Positions 46,748 to 54,652 of a DNA stretch of 64,000 nucleotides are shown piece after piece. The notes under the pieces are model-generated. The model saw nothing but the letters and a program-made list of their open reading frames with translations. It had not been told where the DNA came from and searched no databases. Position numbers and translations under genes: made by a program. Where the stretch lies: the NCBI RefSeq assembly GCF_016031625.1, contig NZ_JACCHP010000001.1, positions 496,001 to 560,000 on the forward strand, in the 5' to 3' direction. Source of the stretch: Bradyrhizobium agreste (lineage in GTDB: Bacteria; Pseudomonadota; Alphaproteobacteria; Rhizobiales; Xanthobacteraceae). Numbering within the stretch: position 1 is the first letter of the stretch; each line of letters starts with the position of its first letter.

Positions 46748-49110
46748 CACGCAGCCTCCCGCCCACTGACGCGCGTAACCGGATAGGTGTCGATCACCTT
46801 TGTCAGGATCGCCACGCCGCTTGCGTCCGTGGGCACGAACATCCGCAGCTTCCAGGAGATGATCTCTCCGAACAGGCCGTAAGCGCGGAGGCGATCGCGC
46901 ATCGTGTCGTTGAATCCCGACAGCTCGATGCTGACCCGGACGCGGCGAAGCTGGAGCCCCTCTGCGAGTTCGAGGACGGTGCGTCCCTCCCTCACGGCCG
47001 CAAAGGCGGCGTCCGGTGACCACGTAGGCGCGTCCGCCGAGACGACGTTTGCGACCCACGCGGCAGAAACCTTACGGCCGATGATGCGTTCGCCAGCGTC
47101 GGTCTGGAGCCGATCGACACGAGTCGATTCGTTCGGGAAGCGTTTCCAAATGGGTAACAGCAAGCCGGCCACGACGTGGATCTTGCTCTCCGTGAACTTG
47201 GGGACATCGGCAAGCTTCGCCAGCCAGGCTGCGGCGAAGCGTTCACGGTCCGCATCGACCCAATGGCTCTCCGCCATCATGTTCAAGGAGACCTGGTGCT
47301 GCTCCATTGGCCGGATCAGGCGGACGCGGCGCTCGATTTCGCCTTCGTCGAGCATGACGCTCGCCGCCGGGACCTGCACGGCGGCTCGTCCTGACCGCTC
47401 ATTGATCAGCAGGACAGCGCGATGATCGGAAAGGCGATCGAGAGCGTTATCCAGGCTCACAGGATGATTGCGCTGTCGCTGGGTGATCGTGAGCAGCCTG
47501 GTCTCGGCGCCAGTACCCGGATGGACATAGAAGGTCCGTCGGTCGGTGACGACAAAGCTTTCGGCGCGGAGCGTTTCCAGCCCGACGTCGTAGGTGCCCG
47601 ATGCGAGCGCGCCCTCGATCCGGGCGGTCAAAAGCTGCTCGAAGGCGGTGAACAAGACATTCTGGAGATCGATGGTGAGGGCCAACAACCGGTTCAGGAA
47701 GGTCGTGATCGGCGGAAGATCATCCCTGAGTCCATTGGCGTCCGTGAGCTTCAGGCCTGTCGCATCCTCGAACCTCTCGAGCGAGCATCCCTCGACCTTG
47801 CCTCGCACCAGCAGCGTGTAGACTTGCCGCGACGCATCACGCGCGTATTGACTTTCGAGATTGTCATCGGGCCTGAACAGGCCCTGCCCTCCGGTCTGGC
47901 GCTGGCCGCGCGCAATGGCCCCCAAGGTGTCGAGCCGGCGGGCGATGGTGCTGAGAAAGCGCTTTTCGGCCTTCACGTCGGTCGCGATGGGCCGAAACAG
48001 CGGTGGCTGCGCCTGGTTGGTTCGGTTGGTCCGGCCGAGCCCCTGGATCGCGGCGTGGGCCTTCCAGCCGGGCTCGAGCAGGTAATGGACCCGCAAGCGG
48101 CGATTCCGCGCCGACAGTTCGGCGTGATAGCTCCTCCCCGTGCCGCCGGCGTCGGAGAACACGAGGATCCGCTTGACGTCGTCCATAAATGCCGATGTCT
48201 CGGCGAGATTGGCCGAACCAGCTCGGTTTTCGACCACCAGCCGATCGCCCTTGCGGATGACACGTCGCGAGCGGCCGGTCACTTCGGCGACCATCTCGGT
48301 GCCGAAGCGCTGCACGATTTGATCCAGCGCGCCGGGTACCGGCGAGAGCGATGCGAGTTTCTCGATGAGTCTGTCGCGTCGTGCGACGGCTTCCCGGCTC
48401 TCAACCGGTTGGCCATCACGATAGACAGGCCGGGAGCAGAGGTTGCCCTCCGAGTCGGTAAATGGCTCGTAGAGCTTGGGGTCACCGCGCTCGCCCTTGC
48501 CCCCGACCGCATTCTGCATGGCATGGCTCTCGTCGAAGACGATCACTCCGTCAAAGTCGGAGTCCAACCATTCAACGATCTGCTTGACACGCGAAAGCTT
48601 TTCGCCTCGGTCGTCGGTGCGTAGCGTGGCGTAGGTGGCAAAAAGGATGCCTTCCGAAAGCCGGATCGCGCTACCCTGGCGAAACCGGGACAGAGGCGTC
48701 ACAAGCAGCCGCTCCATGCCGAGCGCGGACCAGTCGCGCTGCGCGTCCTCGATCAGCTTGTCCGACTTGCTGATCCAGACCGCACGGCGGCGGCCTTTCA
48801 ACCAGTTGTCGAGCAGGATTCCGGCGACCTGCCGCCCCTTGCCCGCGCCGGTGCCGTCGCCCAAAAACCAGCCGCGGCGAAAACGGACGGCATTCTCTGC
48901 CTCATCGCGCGCGGCCGCCACGACATCAAAGTTCGCATCGACCGTCCAGGAGCCCGCGAAAAATTCGGAAAAAGCCTCGCCGGCATAAATGACGCTCTCG
49001 ATCTGGGCGTCCGATAGGATTCCATCTGCCATCAGATCCGAAGGCAGGTGCGGCCGGTAGGGCGGCTTCGGCGAAGGCGACAGCGTGATCTTTTGTACGG
49101 CTTTCGTCAT
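46747..49110 (-). CDS. Strawberry-notch-like helicase, shortened
   Basis: This protein belongs to the large ICE 'strawberry notch-like NTP hydrolase' family. It has Walker A GWFLGDGTGAGKGRQVAG, the DEAH-type box VIVFDESHAMQNAVGGKGER, and the C-terminal SBNO region with IQGLGRTNRTNQAQPPLFRP. Relatives I know are about 1400 residues and begin with a methyltransferase domain. Here the protein is 787 residues from the ATG at 49110. The methyltransferase part is absent, and after GERGDPK the sequence jumps to LYEPFTDSEGN. About 200 residues with helicase motifs between these blocks are therefore missing. The frame remains open, so it is either a shortened protein or a decaying gene. Confidence 0.85.
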   Translation of the reverse strand: MTKAVQKITLSPSPKPPYRPHLPSDLMADGILSDAQIESVIYAGEAFSEFFAGSWTVDANFDVVAAARDEAENAVRFRRGWFLGDGTGAGKGRQVAGILLDNWLKGRRRAVWISKSDKLIEDAQRDWSALGMERLLVTPLSRFRQGSAIRLSEGILFATYATLRTDDRGEKLSRVKQIVEWLDSDFDGVIVFDESHAMQNAVGGKGERGDPKLYEPFTDSEGNLCSRPVYRDGQPVESREAVARRDRLIEKLASLSPVPGALDQIVQRFGTEMVAEVTGRSRRVIRKGDRLVVENRAGSANLAETSAFMDDVKRILVFSDAGGTGRSYHAELSARNRRLRVHYLLEPGWKAHAAIQGLGRTNRTNQAQPPLFRPIATDVKAEKRFLSTIARRLDTLGAIARGQRQTGGQGLFRPDDNLESQYARDASRQVYTLLVRGKVEGCSLERFEDATGLKLTDANGLRDDLPPITTFLNRLLALTIDLQNVLFTAFEQLLTARIEGALASGTYDVGLETLRAESFVVTDRRTFYVHPGTGAETRLLTITQRQRNHPVSLDNALDRLSDHRAVLLINERSGRAAVQVPAASVMLDEGEIERRVRLIRPMEQHQVSLNMMAESHWVDADRERFAAAWLAKLADVPKFTESKIHVVAGLLLPIWKRFPNESTRVDRLQTDAGERIIGRKVSAAWVANVVSADAPTWSPDAAFAAVREGRTVLELAEGLQLRRVRVSIELSGFNDTMRDRLRAYGLFGEIISWKLRMFVPTDASGVAILTKVIDTYPVTRVSGREAA

Positions 49111-49123
49111 TTTGGCTCTCCAC

Positions 49124-49164
49124 AACGGGCGGCCGAAAGACTCTCTCTCGGCTTCCAACCCGTC
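49124..49164 (-). promoter_or_regulatory. Hairpin leader of strawberry-notch gene
   Basis: Minus-strand bases form an outer stem GACGGG/CCCGTT and an inner stem GCCGA/TCGGC, followed by GGAGA and the ATG. The leader aligns over about 58 bases with that of ardC. There the inner stem is GCGAG/CTCGC, so both sides have changed while pairing is kept. Confidence 0.6.
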
Positions 49165-49214
49165 GCGAACAGCTTCCCCCTCCTCTCGCTCTCGCGCCGT
49201 CACAAGGCCAAGCA

Positions 49215-50177
49215 TCACGCCGCCTCGTGATCGGCAACAACCGAATCCAGCGACGCGGGTTCAATGATCTCGGGAACGAAGCCGAGCAAGTAGTCCGCGG
49301 CCTTGCTCGCCTGCGAGGCGGCACGCACGATGGCCCGATTGTCTTCGCGCAGGACTTCAAGCCAGGAGCCGATATAGTCGGCATGGCGAACGGTTGGCAC
49401 GATCCCGAGCGACGCGCAGCTGAACGCGGAACTCAACTCGGCGACCAGTTCTTCGAAGGCATACTTCTTCGTACCGTAGGATCCGCTCTGGTCGCGATTG
49501 AGGCGCGAGGGATGCCCGGTCGCATGACCGAGTTCATGCAACGCCGTGCGGTGCCAGTTGATGGGTTCGAAATAGGCCTGCGGCGGCGGGACCTGAACAT
49601 AGTCTTCGGCTGTTGCATAGAACGCGCGATCTCCACCGATCCGAAACGGAATTCCGCTAGCCTTGATCAGGGCGTCGACGGTAGGTTCGATGAAGCCGGC
49701 GGGCGGAGGCGGCGCAGCGTCCGCGATGCCATCGGGCAGTTCCTCGCACTGATCGGTGTTGAAAACGGTAAACCGTTTGAGGAATGGAATTGCCTGCGCG
49801 TCTTCGCCGGTCTCGGCGGCGCGTCGCCTTTCGTCATTCGGCACGAAACGATCAGCGTAGACGACCGTGGTGCCGCGCTCTCCCTTGCGAACGTGGCCGC
49901 CGAGCGAGAGGGCCTGACGAAAGGTGAGCCAACTTTGACCGGTAAATCCACGTTCGATCACGGCTCCCCAGAGGATGAGGATGTTCACCCCACCGTATTG
50001 CCGGTTGGTCGACGCGTTTTTCGGCATGGCCAGCGGCGCTTTTGCCGCGGCCGTACCCCAGGGCTGGACCCAGGGGACGCGTCCGGCCTCGAGCTCGGCA
50101 ATGATCTTGTCGGTAATTTCGGTATAGAGGTTGGCCCGGTCCTGGCCGGGGCGCGCGCTCGCAGTAGGGTTTGACAT
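49215..50177 (-). CDS. ardC: ArdC-type antirestriction zincin
   Basis: This 320-residue protein has the two-part ArdC structure. The N-terminal single-strand-DNA-binding domain reads LYTEITDKIIAELEAGRVPW to RKGERGTTVVYADRF. The C-terminal metallopeptidase-like domain carries the zinc motif HRTALHELGHATGHPSRL near residue 215 and the downstream acidic block YAFEELVAELSSAF. ArdC proteins protect entering DNA from host restriction. Length is normal. It is the first gene of this transcript and has a hairpin leader. Confidence 0.94.
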   Translation of the reverse strand: MSNPTASARPGQDRANLYTEITDKIIAELEAGRVPWVQPWGTAAAKAPLAMPKNASTNRQYGGVNILILWGAVIERGFTGQSWLTFRQALSLGGHVRKGERGTTVVYADRFVPNDERRRAAETGEDAQAIPFLKRFTVFNTDQCEELPDGIADAAPPPPAGFIEPTVDALIKASGIPFRIGGDRAFYATAEDYVQVPPPQAYFEPINWHRTALHELGHATGHPSRLNRDQSGSYGTKKYAFEELVAELSSAFSCASLGIVPTVRHADYIGSWLEVLREDNRAIVRAASQASKAADYLLGFVPEIIEPASLDSVVADHEAA

Positions 50178-50190
50178 CGCGGGTCTCCGC

Positions 50191-50230
50191 GACGGGCACC
50201 GCGAGCCTCTCTCGCAGCTTGTAACCCGTC
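50191..50230 (-). promoter_or_regulatory. Hairpin leader of ardC
   Basis: Minus-strand bases form an outer stem GACGGG/CCCGTC around an inner stem GCGAG/CTCGC, followed by GCGGAGA and the ATG at 50177. The same architecture with a different inner stem precedes the strawberry-notch gene. A role in translation control or mRNA stability is likely but unproven. Confidence 0.6.
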
Positions 50231-50334
50231 ACGGAAAAACCCTGCCTGCACTCTTACTCTTAGCTCCCTGCGCATCTGCCTGGGTGGAGTTCCGATCAGG
50301 CGTGCGCCAGCGGCGCATCGCCTCAACGGAAAAT

Positions 50335-50480
50335 GGCACCCGGAGAGCGTGAGCATAGTGACCCGAACGGGCACGCGGGTCCGAGTGCAGCGACGAGACC
50401 GGTTTAAGAGGGCACCCGGGAACGGGGCAGTGATAGCGATCGCCGCAGGCGAGCCCCTTTCCCGAGTGCCCCCGGCGAGG
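50335..50480. repeat. Non-coding module A, copy 1
   Basis: This stretch begins GGCACCCGG and contains AGCATAG, GAGTGCAG, GACCGG and GCAGTGATAGCGA in that order. The same marks occur in the same order at 50709-50869. No gene is seen between ardC and 50990. The module is rich in short inverted repeats. Confidence 0.7.
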
Positions 50481-50510
50481 AGCACCAAAGCTCTAGCGCG
50501 AGGGATCGAA

Positions 50511-50580
50511 GCCGCAAGGCCGAGACGCTGCGCGGCTCGGTTCACGAGAGCCCGGTGCGGCTCTGGCCGCACGCGCAAAG
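50511..50580. repeat. Non-coding module C, copy 1
   Basis: GGCCGAGACGCTGCGCGGCT and the following bases to GCACGCGCAAA are nearly repeated at 51285-51350. The segment can fold on itself (GCCGAG/CTCGGT). It lies between the two copies of module A. Confidence 0.7.
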
Positions 50581-50708
50581 CCTAAGCGAACGTGATGCAG
50601 GCAATGATACGAGAACCGCCCGGCATTTCCACAGGCGTTTCACGATTATGGAAGAGAGGCCCGTGGGCGGAGCGAAAGCGAAGAGCGCTCGCGGGACGCA
50701 ACAAAGGA

Positions 50709-50869
50709 GGCACCCGCAGGAGGGTCAGCATAGCGCCCACGCGTAGTGGCGGGACCCGGACGGAGTGCAGTCGCAAGACCGGTTAAAAAGGCACCCGACC
50801 GAAGAGCAGTGATAGCGACGCCGGCATGCAATGACGGCGGCCCCGAGGGCGAGTGCCTCCGGCGAGCGA
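50709..50869. repeat. Non-coding module A, copy 2
   Basis: This second copy of the module at 50335-50480 has many substitutions and a few indels. Shared marks are GGCACCCG, CAGCATAG, GGAGTGCAG, AGACCGGTT and GCAGTGATAGCGA. The end GAGTGCCTCCGGCGAG matches GAGTGCCCCCGGCGAG of copy 1. Confidence 0.7.
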
Positions 50870-50990
50870 CTCAATGCGGCTTCACGCCTCCTTGGTATCA
50901 ATTTTGCTTTTGTGATATCGTCTCACTCGTGCGCATGTCGATGCACGACGTGGGCATGTTCACTGAGAGCCAATTCTTACAGAGGACGAC

Positions 50991-51077
50991 ATGGCCAAGA
51001 AAGCGAAGAAGGCAAAGAAGACCGCGAAGGCAGCCACCAAGAAGGTGGCAAAGAAGACTTCAAAGAAAAAGAAGTAG
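50991..51077 (+). CDS. 28-residue Lys/Ala-rich basic peptide
   Basis: The frame MAKKAKKAKKTAKAATKKVA then KKTSKKKK is complete and is preceded by AGAGGA five bases upstream. The composition is that of histone-H1-like tails, so nucleic-acid binding is likely. Such micro-ORFs are common in Bradyrhizobium but normally too short to be annotated. Start context and perfect ribosome-binding site support expression. Its transcript may end at the strong hairpin at 51198-51242. Confidence 0.65.
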   Translation: MAKKAKKAKKTAKAATKKVAKKTSKKKK

Positions 51078-51197
51078 TCGTATCGGCTACTGATCTATTG
51101 CCGCCTCCGGGTCGCAACCCGGATGAAAAGCGAGACCTTCCAAAGGATATGAAGCGTCCTTTGCAGCCGTTCGGTATCGCGGCACGCTACGATAAGG

Positions 51198-51242
51198 CCG
51201 GACCTTTGTGCAGGAGGCTGCTGCATAAAGGTCCGGTTTTTC
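51198..51242 (+). terminator. Rho-independent terminator
   Basis: CCGGACCTTT and AAAGGTCCGG form a perfect 10-base-pair stem around a 19-base loop that itself pairs in part (GCAG/CTGC), followed by TTTTT. It lies about 120 bases after the Lys/Ala-rich peptide frame on the plus strand. The intervening sequence has no clear gene and could be an untranslated tail or a small RNA. Confidence 0.85.
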
Positions 51243-51284
51243 ATTTCTGTCCCCGCGAGGGCGTGACCTGCTCGTACGCGAATC

Positions 51285-51350
51285 CGCAGGGCCGAGACGC
51301 TCCGCGGCTCGGTTTACGAGAGCGCGGTGGGCGACAGCCGCACGCGCAAA
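51285..51350. repeat. Non-coding module C, copy 2
   Basis: GGCCGAGACGCTCCGCGGCT then CGGTTTACGAGAGC repeats the module at 50511-50580 with few changes, again ending CACGCGCAAAA. The rest of the gap 51078-51543 holds only the terminator and no gene. Confidence 0.7.
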
Positions 51351-51543
51351 ACGGATAAGACGTCTGAAGTATCGGAAAACGGTTTCTTTCAGTTCGTTCT
51401 CGCCTACCCCACCACCTGGCCGGCTGTAAAATTTGGCCCTTGAAGGACCACGAGATCCCACGATCCGGAATCCCAGTCGTGTGTTAGGGATGGGGAACGT
51501 CTGCGGGACTAAACGATTCGTCTCAGCGTGGGAGAACCTTTAA

Positions 51544-51822
51544 ATGCTGATGACCAAGCAGAGACGGCCGGCGATCCGCACCCTGCCCGGTTGGGCGATC
51601 AACGTGCTGAAGGAAGCCGGCGCCATCCGCGAGTGCGAGGAGCACGGTTGGATGCAGGACCGCGCCGATCCGCATGCCCGAGAGTGGGCCTTCGATATCG
51701 CCCGTCGAGACCTGCCGGAAGGCGTATCCCGTGAAGCAGCGGAGGCCGCGGTTCGCGACGTGCTGGACTCGATCGGTGATATCTGCCCAGAATGCCCCCC
51801 TGACGAGGAGGACCGGCGCTAG
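51544..51822 (+). CDS. Conserved hypothetical protein
   Basis: This 92-residue acidic protein (MLMTKQRRPAIRTLPGWAIN, ending ICPECPPDEEDRR) has a C-terminal CxxC pair and no known domain. GGGAG lies about nine bases before the ATG, and the codon use is like that of neighbouring genes. Similar short proteins occur in Bradyrhizobium. I cannot give a function. Confidence 0.65.
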   Translation: MLMTKQRRPAIRTLPGWAINVLKEAGAIRECEEHGWMQDRADPHAREWAFDIARRDLPEGVSREAAEAAVRDVLDSIGDICPECPPDEEDRR

Positions 51823-51847
51823 GCCCCGACGCCGACCCGTCTTCGAC

Positions 51848-52036
51848 TCAGCGGCCCAGCCGTTTCTCCACACGCTTGCGCGAATTGCCGACCTTTTTGA
51901 CTGCCTTTTTCACGGCCGATGCCGACTTTCGCGTCTTCTTCGCCTCGTACTGCACTTCGTAGTGCTGCCCGCCACCCACCCGAGCCCGGTCCTGTTTTCG
52001 TCCGCGCGCCGTCTTGCTCTTCTTCGCTACCGCCAT
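51848..52036 (-). CDS. DUF3606-like basic small protein
   Basis: This 62-residue protein starts MAVAKKSKTARGRKQDRARV. It continues GGGQHYEVQYEAKKTRKSAS then AVKKAVKKVGNSRKRVEK, the DUF3606 pattern (a short helix-turn-helix-like fold). The ATG at 52036 has GGAGG five bases upstream; an upstream extension in the same frame is not family-like. It is strongly basic. Its role is unknown. Confidence 0.8.
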   Translation of the reverse strand: MAVAKKSKTARGRKQDRARVGGGQHYEVQYEAKKTRKSASAVKKAVKKVGNSRKRVEKRLGR

Positions 52037-52281
52037 CGGTGCCTCCTGTTGTGACATCGAAGCAAACGCGACAAGGATTCGCAGGTTCCGGAACGATTCG
52101 AACTGTGCCAATTTGAATCGGCCGTAGCCTGGAGTTCTTCAGTGCCGTTTCAGCGTAAAAGGCCGACGGCTATCTGTGTCAAGGCGCTTTTCCCCAGCTT
52201 CATCGAACCGGTCCTGGCCACCTCGAGCGATAAGGTGCCATCCGTGCAATACGCAACACGCACTGAAGGATTGGCCCTTGA

Positions 52282-53235
52282 ATGAGCCGTACGTCGACCC
52301 TGCCCAAACGCCTACAGCCAATGCTCGCTACGCTCACCGACGCGCCGTTCGACGACCCCCGCTGGGTTTTCGAGGATAAGTACGATGGCTTCCGGATGAT
52401 CGCGGAGAACCGTGGGGGCAAGGTTTCGCTCTATAGCCGCAACGGCAAGATCATCAGCCGCAGCTATGTCGACGTCGCCAAAGCGCTGGAGGGCGTGAAG
52501 GGCGACGCCGTGATCGACGGCGAGCTCGTCGCGATCGGAAAGGACGGCGTCTCGCATTTCCAGCTGCTTCAGAACGCGCTGCGCCATCAGGCTAAGCTTT
52601 TGTACTGCGCGTTCGACCTCATGTTCGCGAACGGCGAGGACCTGCGTGCGCTGTCGCTCCTCGAGCGCAAGAAGCGGCTCAAGGCCATCTTGCCGCGCCA
52701 CAAGCTGATCGCGTTCAGCAACCATCGTAAGGCTAAGGGAACGCAGTTCTTCGCAGAAGCCGAGCGCAGACATCTCGAAGGCATCATGGCCAAGCGCGCC
52801 GACAGCCCGTACGCGTCCGGACGGCGGACCGCCGATTGGCTGAAGGTGAAGACCGCGCAGCGGCAGGAGGTGGTGATCGCCGGCTTCACGGCGCCGCGGC
52901 GAACCCGGCCCTTCTTCGGCGCCCTCGTGCTGGCTGTACGCGAAGATGATGCATGGCGGTACATCGGACACGTCGGCACCGGCTTCAGCCATCAGGTTCT
53001 TGAAGAGCTTTACGGAAAGCTCATGAGGCTCAAGACGGCCAAGTCACCCTTCCCCGCCAAGGTAAAGGATGAGGGAGTCACGACCTGGGTGCGCCCTTCG
53101 CTGATCGCCGAGGTGAAATTCGCGGAGTGGACCGCTAAGGGCGAGCTGCGCCAGCCGGTCTATCTCGGCCTGCGGTCCGACAAGAAGGCTAAGGATGTCG
53201 TTCGCGAAAGGACTTGGTCGCGAAAACAACGCTAG
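52282..53235 (+). CDS. ATP-dependent DNA ligase (LigC/LigD ligase-domain type)
   Basis: This 317-residue ligase joins DNA breaks using ATP. Motif I with the adenylated lysine is EDKYDGFR (Lys33). Later motifs are DAVIDGELVAIGKDGVSHF, LLYCAFDLMFANG, EGIMAKRADSPYASGRR and WLKVKT. The C-terminal 120 residues form the OB-fold domain. It lacks polymerase and phosphoesterase domains, so it is a stand-alone ligase like LigC or the ligase part of LigD. A Ku gene lies 1.4 kb away, which supports a role in non-homologous end joining. Confidence 0.93.
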   Translation: MSRTSTLPKRLQPMLATLTDAPFDDPRWVFEDKYDGFRMIAENRGGKVSLYSRNGKIISRSYVDVAKALEGVKGDAVIDGELVAIGKDGVSHFQLLQNALRHQAKLLYCAFDLMFANGEDLRALSLLERKKRLKAILPRHKLIAFSNHRKAKGTQFFAEAERRHLEGIMAKRADSPYASGRRTADWLKVKTAQRQEVVIAGFTAPRRTRPFFGALVLAVREDDAWRYIGHVGTGFSHQVLEELYGKLMRLKTAKSPFPAKVKDEGVTTWVRPSLIAEVKFAEWTAKGELRQPVYLGLRSDKKAKDVVRERTWSRKQR

Positions 53236-53275
53236 GACGCAGCGTACGATCTGATGTGGATCAAACTGCTTCGCG

Positions 53276-54088
53276 CTACTCGGATGCTGAAGGCCACGGC
53301 GGCAGCGGCGGTAACCCGAGAGCTTTGCGTACAGGTCCGAACGACCTCCGGTGGGCTGCGCATGCGCCAAGCCGAGCAAGCGCATCGTAATGGGCCGGCA
53401 CCGGGTAACCCTTGTGATCCGCAAATCCGTAGCCGGGGTGACGCACGTCGAGCGCCCGCATGACGGTGTCGCGCTCGACTTTCGCGAGAATGGAGGCGGC
53501 AGCGATGCTAGCGGACTTGGCGTCGCCTTTGATGATGGCCTGCTGAGGGATGTCGATGTCCTTCAGCCGCTTCGCATCGACAAGCAAGTGCTGCGGCGTC
53601 AAGCCGAGCCCCCTGACCGCACGCTGCATAGCCTGTATGCCTGCCCAATAGATGTTGATCGCATCGATCTCCTCGACTTCGACGAACGCCACAAACCAGC
53701 TCTCAGCCTTTTCCTTGATTTCCTTCGCAAGCTCTTCGCGGGCTGCGGCGTCGAGCTTTTTCGAGTCGTCGATTCCGACTATCCGCGTGCCGGGTTTCAG
53801 GATCACAGCGCCCGCGGACACTGGCCCCGCAAGAGGGCTCATTCCGGCCTCGTCCACGCCTGCCACGGCATGATGGCCGCTTTCCCAGAGAGAGGTCTCG
53901 AAGCGGAGCATCTTGCGGAGGCGCTGCCCTTCGGACCTGTTTTCGAAGCGCCTCTTATCGATCGAAGCCAGGATGGCACGGACTCCCGCGCGGGTGTCGG
54001 CCCGCAAGATCTGCTCCACGCTGGCCTCGAGCGGTCTTTTCTCGACGACATAGCGCTGACGCAATACATCGAGTGAATAGTGAGACAT
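53276..54088 (-). CDS. rnhB: Ribonuclease HII, long form with altered GRG motif
   Basis: This 270-residue protein has an N-terminal extension of about 70 residues (MSHYSLDVLRQRYVVEKRPL and on) before the RNase HII domain. The catalytic start reads AVAGVDEAGMSPLAGPVSAG with Asp79 and Glu80. The usual DEAGRGPLAGP is changed to DEAGMSPLAGP, so the Arg/Gly that recognises the RNA-DNA junction is replaced. Other blocks are IDDSKKLDAAAREEL, HLLVDAKRLKDIDIP and IIKGDAKSASIAAASILAKV. ATG at 54088 follows AAGG; the frame upstream is unlikely to be coding. It is an accessory copy, and its junction specificity may differ. Confidence 0.9.
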   Translation of the reverse strand: MSHYSLDVLRQRYVVEKRPLEASVEQILRADTRAGVRAILASIDKRRFENRSEGQRLRKMLRFETSLWESGHHAVAGVDEAGMSPLAGPVSAGAVILKPGTRIVGIDDSKKLDAAAREELAKEIKEKAESWFVAFVEVEEIDAINIYWAGIQAMQRAVRGLGLTPQHLLVDAKRLKDIDIPQQAIIKGDAKSASIAAASILAKVERDTVMRALDVRHPGYGFADHKGYPVPAHYDALARLGACAAHRRSFGPVRKALGLPPLPPWPSASE

Positions 54089-54309
54089 AGCGGCCTTCGT
54101 GAAGACTAATTGCGGGAAGCGTCTCGGTGAACTTTGTGGCGATTGTCTGAAGCAGCTATACCGCCTCATCAACTGCGCAACGCCCTCTCGAAAGGAACCG
54201 GCCGGCTCTCATTTGACGTCCGATTCTGCGCTGCCGCCGACACCGCGTCCACCGGCCTCAAAGGGAACCAGGTGTCTTCATCCCGAGCAAGGCCACTACT
54301 TCGTTCATG

Positions 54310-54554
54310 CTATCGGACAAGAGGCGGTGGCATCGTAACGGAGCTCGCCGCTCGCCTGCTTAGCCTCGTCCACAGTCCTATGCACCCGGCCCCGCGGTCG
54401 GCCGCTTTCCTGGCGCGCGCACCGCCCCGCCGGGCCGCCATTAGACGGCCGACGAGATGACCTCGCGTGACCTCGTCGAGATGGGATTTGCCATTCGTCA
54501 GAGCCTGCCACGGACGACGAAATAGTGGCCCTCCGGCGTCACCGGGTGCTTCAC
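54310..54554 (-). pseudogene. Decayed Ku-neighbour hypothetical gene
   Basis: From GTG at 54554 the minus strand reads VKHPVTPEGHYFVVRGRL, then a stop and RMANP. In the intact family (VTPDGRYFVVRGRLWRMANP) that position is tryptophan, so TGG has become TGA. After a frameshift come GHLVGRLMAARRGGARARKA and, in another frame, VDEAKQASGELR. Both match the later parts of the same roughly 95-residue family. At least two inactivating changes are visible. The normal function is unknown. Confidence 0.55.
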
Positions 54555-54559
54555 GACAC

Positions 54560-54640
54560 CTAAGCCGACTTCCGCTGCGGCTTGGCCGCCGACCTCTTCG
54601 TCGCGGTCTCTTTCGCTGCCTTCTTGCCTGCGATCGGCAT
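54560..54640 (-). CDS. 26-residue Lys/Ala-rich basic peptide next to Ku
   Basis: The frame MPIAGKKAAKETATKRSAAK then PQRKSA lies 12 bases after the Ku stop and has AAGGAA seven bases upstream. An in-frame ATG two codons earlier is possible. The composition is histone-tail-like and resembles the Lys/Ala-rich C-terminus of Ku itself and the peptide at 50991. It could be made with Ku from one transcript and bind DNA. It is too short for certainty. Confidence 0.45.
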   Translation of the reverse strand: MPIAGKKAAKETATKRSAAKPQRKSA

Positions 54641-54652
54641 TAGCATTTCCTT

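Noticed and set aside
47422..48624. 400-codon open frame on the plus strand
   Set aside because: It is antisense to the strawberry-notch gene; its translation has no domain and follows from the high GC and codon bias of the real gene.
49227..50174. 315-codon open frame on the plus strand
   Set aside because: It mirrors ardC exactly; ArdC motifs (zinc site, N-terminal domain) are on the minus strand.
50897..50912. Sequence resembling part of a nod box (ATCAATTTTGCTTTTG)
   Set aside because: Only the AT-rich core agrees; the upstream half is absent and no nodulation gene is near.
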